Source: Candidatus Hydrogenedentota bacterium
Lineage (GTDB): Bacteria > Hydrogenedentota > Hydrogenedentia > Hydrogenedentales > CAITNO01
NCBI GenBank assembly: GCA_007124105.1
Contig: SLFT01000288.1
Coordinates: 1-12,150, forward strand
Length of the DNA: 12,150 nucleotides
Direction: 5' to 3'
Both the position numbers and the translations under genes were made by a program. Below, one piece after another: positions 6,547-12,150 of the stretch (position 1 is its first letter; each line of letters starts with the position of its first letter). The notes under the pieces are model-generated. The model was given only the letters and a program-made list of their open reading frames with translations. It ran no database searches and had not been told where the DNA came from.

Positions 6547-8004
6547 TCAGTATCTGTAAGCGTCGGGCTTGTAGGGACCTTCCACAGGTACGCCGAGGTA
6601 ATCAGCCTGCTTCTGACTTAACTTTTCCAGTCGTACGCCGAGTTTGCCCAGATGAAGACGCGCCACCTCTTCGTCCAGGTGCTTGGGCAGCGTGTACACT
6701 TTACCGGGTTCATACTTTTCGGCTTCTGTGAACAAGGCGATTTGCGCGAGGGTCTGGTTGGTAAAGGAGTTGGACATAACGAAGGATGGGTGCCCTGTGG
6801 CGCAGCCGAGATTGACCAGCCGTCCGCGCGCAAGCATGATGATTTCCTTGCCGTCAGGAAACACAAATTTATCCACCTGCGGTTTTACATTGATCTCCTT
6901 GATATCCGGACGCTGTTCAAGCGCGACCACTTCAATTTCCGAGTCAAAGTGACCGATATTGCACACAATGGCTTGATCCTTCATCATTTCCATGTGCGCC
7001 AGTGTGATGACGTCGCAACAGCCGGTTGCGCTCACAAAGATGTCGCCCATCTCTGCGGCATCTTTCATTTCCATCACCTGATAGCCTTCCATGGCAGCTT
7101 GCAGCGCGCAAATCGGGTCTATCTCGGTGATGATAACGCGCGCGCCCAAGCCGCGCATGGCGTCCGCGCAGCCCTTGCCCACATCGCCGTACCCGGCCAC
7201 GACCACCACCTTGCCGGCGACCATAATGTCCGTGGCTCGTTTGATGCCGTCAGCCAACGACTCACGACAGCCATACAGATTATCGAATTTGGATTTGGTG
7301 ACGCTGTCGTTCACGTTCATGGCGCGGGTTAACAACGTCCCGTCGCGCATCATGTGATACAGGCGATGTACGCCAGTGGTGGTTTCTTCCGACACGCCAA
7401 CCCAGCCCGCGGCCACGCGATGCCAGCGTTCAGGGTCTTCGCCGTGGATGCGATGCAACAGCGTATCCACCACTTCCACCTCGTGATTGTCTCGGCATAC
7501 GGGACTTAACGCGCCGGTCTTTTTATAATGTTCTTCAAGGGCGTAGCCACGATGGATCAACAGCGTCGCGTCGCCGCCGTCATCCACAATCATATTCAGC
7601 GTCTGATTATCCGGGAATCGCATGGCCTGATAGGTACACCACCAGTATTCCTCGAGTGTTTCCTCTTTCCAGGCAAACACGGGAACGCCCGTGGCGGCGA
7701 TAGCGGCGGCGGCATGGTCCTGGGTGGAAAAAATATTGCAGCTTGCCCAACGCACTTCGGCGCCAAGGGCTACAAGTGTTTCAATTAATACAGCGGTCTG
7801 GATGGTCATGTGCAGCGACCCCATGATGCGCGCGCCCTTCAGGGGCTGCTGCGCGGCATAGCGCTCGCGTACCGCCATAAGTCCCGGCATCTCCTTTTCC
7901 GCCATTTCGATTTCAAGCCGACCCCAGTCCGCAAGCCCCATATCAGCGACTTTATACGCCGGCGCTTCCGTGGTGTCGGGAATAATTATCGAAGCTACAG
8001 CCAT
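6547..8004 (-). CDS. ahcY: S-adenosylhomocysteine hydrolase (adenosylhomocysteinase)
   Basis: This cytoplasmic NAD-dependent enzyme reversibly splits S-adenosylhomocysteine, the product of SAM-dependent methylation, into adenosine and homocysteine. At 485 aa it is the long bacterial form with the insertion after the first strands. Visible landmarks are WGRLEIEMAEKEMPGL (27-42), HMTIQTAVLIETL (65-77), NIFSTQDHAAA (90-100), Asp141 in VDDGGD, Glu207 in SEETTTG, and NDSVTKSKFDNLYGCRES (232-249) with the catalytic Lys237 and Asp241. The Rossmann NAD motif GYGDVGKG is at 271-278, with Glu294 after its second strand. It ends in YKPDAYRY, the conserved tail whose Lys and Tyr reach the partner subunit. 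AAGGAG lies 10 bases before the ATG. It is a single-gene unit with its own promoter and terminator. I see no SAH riboswitch in the leader. Confidence 0.98.
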   Translation of the reverse strand: MAVASIIIPDTTEAPAYKVADMGLADWGRLEIEMAEKEMPGLMAVRERYAAQQPLKGARIMGSLHMTIQTAVLIETLVALGAEVRWASCNIFSTQDHAAAAIAATGVPVFAWKEETLEEYWWCTYQAMRFPDNQTLNMIVDDGGDATLLIHRGYALEEHYKKTGALSPVCRDNHEVEVVDTLLHRIHGEDPERWHRVAAGWVGVSEETTTGVHRLYHMMRDGTLLTRAMNVNDSVTKSKFDNLYGCRESLADGIKRATDIMVAGKVVVVAGYGDVGKGCADAMRGLGARVIITEIDPICALQAAMEGYQVMEMKDAAEMGDIFVSATGCCDVITLAHMEMMKDQAIVCNIGHFDSEIEVVALEQRPDIKEINVKPQVDKFVFPDGKEIIMLARGRLVNLGCATGHPSFVMSNSFTNQTLAQIALFTEAEKYEPGKVYTLPKHLDEEVARLHLGKLGVRLEKLSQKQADYLGVPVEGPYKPDAYRY

Positions 8005-8054
8005 AAAACATATTCTCCTTGCTTGTTTCGTTTTGCGATTAGCCTGTTGCGGTC

Positions 8055-8084
8055 ATTATACGCGGTTATGAGCCGTCTATCCAA
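8055..8084 (-). promoter_or_regulatory. Promoter of ahcY
   Basis: On the minus strand a perfect TATAAT (8060-8055) lies 18 bases downstream of TTGGAT (8084-8079, matching three of six). The -10 box is about 50 bases before the ahcY ATG, which leaves a leader of roughly 45 bases containing AAGGAG. Confidence 0.55.
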
Positions 8085-8190
8085 ATATGTGAAACGTCAG
8101 TTGTACGTCATGCTTCAGTCACATCCAGATAGCCGTCCTGAAGATTTGATTTATCGCTCGGTTGTATGATGTTGTTGGACGCGGTCGGAC

Positions 8191-8203
8191 TGCGTCAGAC
8201 GCA
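8191..8203. other. 13-base perfect dyad TGCGTC-A-GACGCA
   Basis: TGCGTC and its exact reverse complement GACGCA are separated by one base, about 100 bases upstream of the candidate acylase promoter and 135 bases upstream of the ahcY promoter on the other side. Its compact symmetry suits a protein-binding site rather than an RNA hairpin. No regulator can be named. Confidence 0.3.
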
Positions 8204-8292
8204 TCAGACGATGTCATCGCACCATCTAACACTGCCGCCGTTGAAACTTCACGCGCTGGCAAACGGTCTTAGACAGGCTTGCGTCTTATTGG

Positions 8293-8321
8293 TTTACCGA
8301 CATCGCCCACAGATATACTAT
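8293..8321 (+). promoter_or_regulatory. Candidate promoter of the acylase gene
   Basis: TTTACC (8293-8298) lies 17 bases before TACTAT (8316-8321); an overlapping TATACT (8314-8319) is a better -10 box but spaced 15 bases. The -10 region lies about 47 bases before the ATG at 8368. Confidence 0.35.
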
Positions 8322-8367
8322 ATCCCTTTACAGGACTTGGAACATAGTACCAACAGGAAGGATATCC

Positions 8368-10515
8368 ATGTTGATTTTTGCAAAACTTACCGCTGCCTTG
8401 TCGTTTGCCTTGTTCTTGCTTGCAGCAGGCTGTGAGAAGCCCGATTCTATTGACCATGCATCACTCATTCCACCACCGGACAAATATGATGTCCGCATTA
8501 TCCGCGATAATTGGGGCGTACCGCATATTTATGGGGTCACCGACGCGGATGTGTCCTACGGTCTGGCGTGGGCACAAGCAGAAGACGACTTCAAGCATTT
8601 TTACGAGACACTGCTGATGGGCCGTGGCCTGTACGCGCAGGAGGCGGGCATGTCCGGGGCGCCCTTTGATTACCTCTGGCATTTGTTTCGATTCCGCGAT
8701 ATTGTAGATGAACAATACGAAACACAGCTATCGCCCGAAATACGCGCCGTCTGCGAAGCATACGCCGACGGCTTCAATCATTACGCCGCGCTACATCCCG
8801 ACAAGGTGGCGCCCGGTATTCTGCCGGCTACGGGAAAAGATGTTGTTACTGGTTTTACTATGCGCACCCCGTTCTTCTTCGGCATGGAACGCGAGATTCG
8901 ACGTGTCATGGGGGCAGAGCGGGCGCATGAGGTGTCGCGGCCTGAACAGGCGCGCGCGGGCGGCGCGTTAAGCCGCAACCTGCCCATCGGCTCGAACACC
9001 ATGGCCGTGGCGCCAAAGCGCACCCCGGACGGCAAGACACATCTGGCCGTGAATTCACATCAACCCTTCGAAGGCCATGTAGCCTGGTATGAGGCGCGAC
9101 TGAAAAGCGATGAGGGGCTTGACATCACAGGCGGCGTGTTTCCGGGCAGCCCGGTGATATTGCACGGCCACAACCGAGACCTGGGCTGGGCGCACACAGT
9201 AAACCTGCCGGACTTGTGCGACATCTATGTGCTCGAAATGCATCCGGACGATCCCAATCAATACTTGTTTGACGGCGACTATCATGAACTGGAACAAGAC
9301 GAAGTCACTATCACCGTGCGGCTCTGGGGCAACCTGCGCATACCGGTGCGACGCGAGATACTCCGGTCTGTTCATGGCCCGGTAATCAGGCGTCCCCACG
9401 GCGTGTACGCATTGCGCTACGCGGGCTATGGCGACATTCGCCAGGTGGAACAGTGGTATCAAATGGGCAAAGCGCGCAACTTCGATGAATTCGAGGCGGC
9501 CATGCGTATGCGCGCCGTTCCGTCCTTCAATGTGGGATACGCGGACAAGGAAGGCAATATCTGGTTTCTTTACAATGCGTTGCTGCCCATCCGCGACGCC
9601 CGTTACAACTGGCGCGGCTATCTGCCGGGCGACACCTCTGACGTATTGTGGACGGAATACCTGCCTTTCGACGCTCTTCCCCAGGTGAAGAACCCGGAAA
9701 GCGGGTTCCTTCAGAATTGCAATTCGACCCCCTTCTTCACCACCGACGGCCCGGACAACCCCAATCCTGACGATTATTGCGAAAGCCTGGGTATCGAACC
9801 GCCCGAAATGATGACGAACCGCGCTCTGCGTGCGCTCGAGCTATACGGCGCCGACGACAGCATCACCGAAGAAGCCTTTTATGAGTACAAGTTTGACTGG
9901 CATTATTCGGAAGAATCGCGCGCGGCTGAACTGCGTCAACAACTCCTGGATACAGTGGATGACGATGATCCGGTAATACAACAGGCGCTTGAGACGTTGC
10001 GGAACTGGGATCTTGGCGGCGACCCGGACAATACAAGCACTGCCATTGCGGTGCTTGCCATGGAGCCGGTGGTGCGCGCCGAGATGTTTGGCACGGAGGT
10101 TCCCGACATCAACGAATTATTTGTCAAGCGCGCCCACGAATTGAATGAGGTATATGGACGTATTGACGTGCCCTGGCAACAGGTTAACCGATTGGTGCGC
10201 GGCGACGTAAATATTGGGCTGGGCGGCGGTCCGGACATGCTCAACGCCATATACGGGAACTGGAACGGCGAATATCTACGCGCCGTCGCCGGCGACTGTT
10301 ATGTTCTGATGGTTACCTGGCTGCCCGACGGTTCCATGCATTCGAACGCCATCCACCAGTACGGCAGCGCCACCATGAATGAGGATAGTCCGCATTACGC
10401 GGATCAGGCGCCTTTGTTTGCCGCCCGTGAATTGCGACCGGTATGGTTCGATTACGAAGACTTGAAAGCGAACACGCAGGTGGAATATACACCGGGCGAA
10501 CAGGTCTGGCATTAA
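8368..10515 (+). CDS. Penicillin/AHL acylase-family lipoprotein (Ntn hydrolase)
   Basis: This is a 715-aa amidase that should self-cleave into two chains. The N-terminal signal ends in a lipobox, LAAGC, with Cys22 as the lipidation site, so it is anchored to a membrane facing the periplasm or exterior. The alpha chain covers about 23-208 with the family opening VRIIRDNWGVPHIYG (42-56). Autocleavage is expected at Gly208-Ser209 in LPIGSNTMAVAP, making Ser209 the nucleophile of the beta chain. Counting from Ser209 as 1, His231 is beta-23 and Val278 (in GWAHTVN) is beta-70, as in the AHL acylase PvdQ rather than penicillin G acylase. The oxyanion Asn is probably Asn450 or Asn452 in LQNCNSTPF. 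The GSPVILHGHNRDLGWAHTVN block (260-279) also suits the AHL/cyclic-lipopeptide acylase branch. AGGAAGGA lies 4 bases before the ATG. The true substrate is unknown. Confidence 0.9.
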   Translation: MLIFAKLTAALSFALFLLAAGCEKPDSIDHASLIPPPDKYDVRIIRDNWGVPHIYGVTDADVSYGLAWAQAEDDFKHFYETLLMGRGLYAQEAGMSGAPFDYLWHLFRFRDIVDEQYETQLSPEIRAVCEAYADGFNHYAALHPDKVAPGILPATGKDVVTGFTMRTPFFFGMEREIRRVMGAERAHEVSRPEQARAGGALSRNLPIGSNTMAVAPKRTPDGKTHLAVNSHQPFEGHVAWYEARLKSDEGLDITGGVFPGSPVILHGHNRDLGWAHTVNLPDLCDIYVLEMHPDDPNQYLFDGDYHELEQDEVTITVRLWGNLRIPVRREILRSVHGPVIRRPHGVYALRYAGYGDIRQVEQWYQMGKARNFDEFEAAMRMRAVPSFNVGYADKEGNIWFLYNALLPIRDARYNWRGYLPGDTSDVLWTEYLPFDALPQVKNPESGFLQNCNSTPFFTTDGPDNPNPDDYCESLGIEPPEMMTNRALRALELYGADDSITEEAFYEYKFDWHYSEESRAAELRQQLLDTVDDDDPVIQQALETLRNWDLGGDPDNTSTAIAVLAMEPVVRAEMFGTEVPDINELFVKRAHELNEVYGRIDVPWQQVNRLVRGDVNIGLGGGPDMLNAIYGNWNGEYLRAVAGDCYVLMVTWLPDGSMHSNAIHQYGSATMNEDSPHYADQAPLFAARELRPVWFDYEDLKANTQVEYTPGEQVWH

Positions 10516-10542
10516 CATCACGAGGAGGCGCTGGCGCTGCGA

Positions 10543-11124
10543 TTATTCCTCGGAGTCATCACGCGAACAAGGCGGCGCGTCCACTTTCGCGGGCTGCTCC
10601 TGGCCAAGGCTCATAATGCGGTCCCAGTAAGCAAATACAATCCAGAGCATGAAGGGCATGGTAAGGAAGAATTGCGCCACCGCCGTGGGGATTTCACTGA
10701 CCTGTTCCATTGTGTCCTGGAAACGCAAGGCGACGACGATGAATCCGACGTGAAAAAAACAGAGGATGCCGCAGCCATACGCAAGAATGCGCAGCCGCCG
10801 TTTCCACCCGAGTCCGGCCGTGGCCAGCACCAACGCAACGTAAGGCGGAAGATTTGTGACCAGCAGGGCAATAGGCATGCCGCGAAAATGTCCGTTCACG
10901 ACAAATGTCAAGACCGTATTGGTGTTTAACATACCGTCGGCGTCAATGTGGCCGGACTCTATAGGCATACCCAACACATATTTCAACGGCGCGCCTGCCA
11001 GCTGGATCAGCGCTTGTCCGTAATATGGCAATACAAGCCACCACAAAACCACCAACACAATAACGAACACCAGGAATTTGACGCAAAAAAGCGTTACGCT
11101 CCAGCGCCCGTTTTTGGTACTCAT
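10543..11124 (-). CDS. Four-helix membrane protein coupled to the exosortase (XrtH-associated type)
   Basis: This 193-aa integral membrane protein has predicted helices at about 10-33, 84-104, 111-133 and 147-165, a loop of about 50 residues after the first helix, and a charged cytoplasmic-type tail (166-193). Its ATG overlaps the stop of the exosortase gene in an ATGA (11124-11121), which implies translational coupling and a shared function; AAAGGGAAG precedes it. Features such as the NLPPYVALVLATAG segment (91-104) recall the small membrane protein that accompanies exosortase H genes; this rests on memory of that family, not a search. A plausible job is assisting the exosortase in substrate recognition or processing. 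The frame is open further upstream to 11202 inside the exosortase gene, but that longer start is not supported. The gene ends 27 bases from the convergent acylase stop. Confidence 0.75.
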   Translation of the reverse strand: MSTKNGRWSVTLFCVKFLVFVIVLVVLWWLVLPYYGQALIQLAGAPLKYVLGMPIESGHIDADGMLNTNTVLTFVVNGHFRGMPIALLVTNLPPYVALVLATAGLGWKRRLRILAYGCGILCFFHVGFIVVALRFQDTMEQVSEIPTAVAQFFLTMPFMLWIVFAYWDRIMSLGQEQPAKVDAPPCSRDDSEE

Positions 11125-12074
11125 GAGCGCTTCCCTTTCACCACGTATTCCACCCAGATCAACCAAACTGCGACTACGAAAACGATATACACCGCTTGCC
11201 ATAGGTATTCATGGGCAAAGTTGAACCAGACGCGTCCCGAACTCTGGTCCAGAGCGCCCACAATTGCGAGCACGGAGAGGCGGAATATGTTTACGGCATA
11301 CATAATTGGCGTACCCACGATAATGCCCACAAACCGCTTGCGCCATAATGTTGGAAAAGCAACCACAGCCGCGAGGAATATGGCCATAATCTCGATGGCG
11401 CCGCACTCGGGCACCAGGATAAACGAAAACGTGCGCCCCGGGTCCTGTTCCGCGCCGCCTGGCGCCGAGCGCATGGCCCGTTGTTCCTCGCGGAGCTGCC
11501 GTAACTCCTGCTGTAACGGCGCGAGCTGTTCACGTCTCTCATCCGACGCAAGCGTACCGTCGCTCTCAATCCGGTTTATCTGTCCGGAAATCTGAGTAAT
11601 GCGCGTTGCGGCGCCGTGTCGCAACACAAAATAGACGCGCGGCCCGTTCGGCCGCGCGGCGGGGCCGCGACGCGCTTCGAGCGCGCGATAAGACCAACGC
11701 TCCCACCGCGTCAACGGCTGTGCATCGGCCTCGGCAATCTCTTCCGCCGTAGCACTGTCACGGCCGTCCAGCCATGCGGCAATGGCGGCGCGCACTTCCT
11801 TGGGATGCTGCCTGCCTATATGATAAGGCTCTACTTCTGCATGGTTAATAGTATCGAGCACCCATGCAGTATGATTTGCCGCCTGCAACAAGTACCAGTC
11901 ATTCGCGCGGGTGTGGATAGCGTATCGGTATGAAATGAGCATGGCAAGCGCAACACACACGAAAACAACCACAAAACGTACGATGCGTTTGCGGTCCCCG
12001 CCCGTAGTTTCCTCGTTCTCTTCATGAGCGTCGTTATGATAATCCACATCGGGCATAATCCGATTGGGCTCCAT
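11121..12074 (-). CDS. Exosortase/archaeosortase-family protein (XrtH-like) with a large extracytoplasmic insertion
   Basis: This is a membrane-embedded cysteine protease/transpeptidase that processes C-terminal sorting signals of exported proteins. Numbering from the ATG at 12074 (317 aa), the triad is Cys224 in PECGAIEIM, Arg265 in VNIFRLSVL, and His288 in FNFAHEYLWQA. The block FPTLWRKRFVGIIVG (240-254) and AHEYLWQAVYIVFVVAVWLIW resemble exosortase H most closely. There is a helix at about 31-52 and at least three more from 225 to 310. Between them, residues 53-220 form a long extracytoplasmic region with a charged helix (about 160-202, probable coiled coil); XrtH proteins are usually near 180 aa in total, so this is an insertion. 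The start is uncertain: no good Shine-Dalgarno sequence precedes 12074 or the ATG at 12056, and the frame stays open past a GTG at 12140 to the window edge. Confidence 0.88.
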   Translation of the reverse strand: MEPNRIMPDVDYHNDAHEENEETTGGDRKRIVRFVVVFVCVALAMLISYRYAIHTRANDWYLLQAANHTAWVLDTINHAEVEPYHIGRQHPKEVRAAIAAWLDGRDSATAEEIAEADAQPLTRWERWSYRALEARRGPAARPNGPRVYFVLRHGAATRITQISGQINRIESDGTLASDERREQLAPLQQELRQLREEQRAMRSAPGGAEQDPGRTFSFILVPECGAIEIMAIFLAAVVAFPTLWRKRFVGIIVGTPIMYAVNIFRLSVLAIVGALDQSSGRVWFNFAHEYLWQAVYIVFVVAVWLIWVEYVVKGKRS

Positions 12075-12150
12075 CGTTAAAAAAGTAAGACGGCAGAGCG
12101 CGCCGATTAGCACGCGCTGCAAGGTCACTAAGTATGCCACAAATATTGAC

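Larger units (their letters stand above)
8005..8367. other. 363-base divergent intergenic region between ahcY and the acylase gene
   Basis: This gap holds the ahcY promoter and Shine-Dalgarno sequence at its left end and a candidate acylase promoter and Shine-Dalgarno sequence (AGGAAGGA at 8356-8363) at its right end. A 13-base dyad lies at 8191-8203. The only open frame inside it with any protein-like look, 33 codons from an ATG at 8068 to a stop ending at 8169, has no Shine-Dalgarno sequence and I do not accept it. The rest (about 8090-8290) shows nothing I can interpret. Confidence 0.6.

Noticed and set aside
6652..7332. A 226-codon open frame on the plus strand opposite ahcY
   Set aside because: It is the mirror of the strongly conserved ahcY coding sequence, is His-rich in the way antisense frames often are, and has no Shine-Dalgarno sequence.
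8005..8060. A possible SAH riboswitch upstream of ahcY
   Set aside because: The distance from the putative transcription start to the ATG is only about 45 bases, too short for the riboswitch, and the consensus is not visible.
8068..8169. A 33-codon frame between ahcY and the acylase gene
   Set aside because: No Shine-Dalgarno sequence, it overlaps the ahcY promoter, and its length is expected by chance.
10521..10552. Inverted repeat CGAGGA / TCCTCG between the convergent acylase and membrane protein genes
   Set aside because: Only six pairs with a 20-base loop and no T-run; it extends into the coding end of the minus-strand gene, so a terminator call is not justified.
10948..11595. A 215-codon open frame on the plus strand opposite the exosortase pair
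   Set aside because: It runs across the boundary of two well-supported minus-strand genes, and its translation has no recognisable domain.
1..12150. CRISPR arrays, tRNA or rRNA genes, insertion sequences
   Set aside because: I saw no regularly spaced direct repeats, no clover-leaf or rRNA segments, and no transposase frames or terminal inverted repeats.

Overview
The window is a bacterial chromosomal segment of moderate GC, with eight recognisable protein genes, one toxin-antitoxin pair with a broken toxin, and one gene remnant. The host is probably a Gram-negative member of the Planctomycetes-Verrucomicrobia-Lentisphaerae-Hydrogenedentes type. The grounds are a type 2 (Thermus/eukaryote-like) isoleucyl-tRNA synthetase, a MtaA-like URO-D family protein, secreted beta-propeller and HtrA proteins, an SPase II lipoprotein, and an exosortase locus. 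This placement is inference from gene content; no rRNA or other marker is present.

Left part (1-3008). On the minus strand lie the start of ileS (running off the left edge) and a URO-D/MtaA-like gene. Divergent from these, on the plus strand, is a two-helix membrane protein of unknown function whose C-terminal region carries a duplicated 20-residue motif.

Middle (3009-6546). A small antitoxin gene is followed 4 bases later by a ParE/RelE-type toxin gene whose last 15 codons sit in another frame, so one extra base breaks it. Next come a periplasmic HtrA/DegP-like protease with one PDZ domain and an exported five-bladed beta-propeller protein of the GH43/GH32-like superfamily. On the minus strand, a 56-codon remnant matches the C-terminus of Mrr-type restriction endonucleases and lies just beyond the ahcY terminator.

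Right part (6547-12150). S-adenosylhomocysteine hydrolase (ahcY, minus strand) has a convincing promoter and a strong intrinsic terminator. A divergent lipoprotein of the penicillin/AHL acylase (Ntn-hydrolase) family follows; the spacing of its catalytic residues matches PvdQ. Convergent with it is a two-gene, translationally coupled operon: an exosortase-H-like transpeptidase/protease with intact Cys-Arg-His and an unusually large extracytoplasmic insertion with a predicted coiled coil, then a small four-helix membrane protein resembling the XrtH-associated partner. No protein in the window carries an obvious PEP-CTERM-like sorting tail, so its substrates must be elsewhere.

The items most worth a second look are the insertion-bearing exosortase with its partner, the frameshifted toxin, the duplicated motif in the unknown membrane protein, and the acylase specificity.
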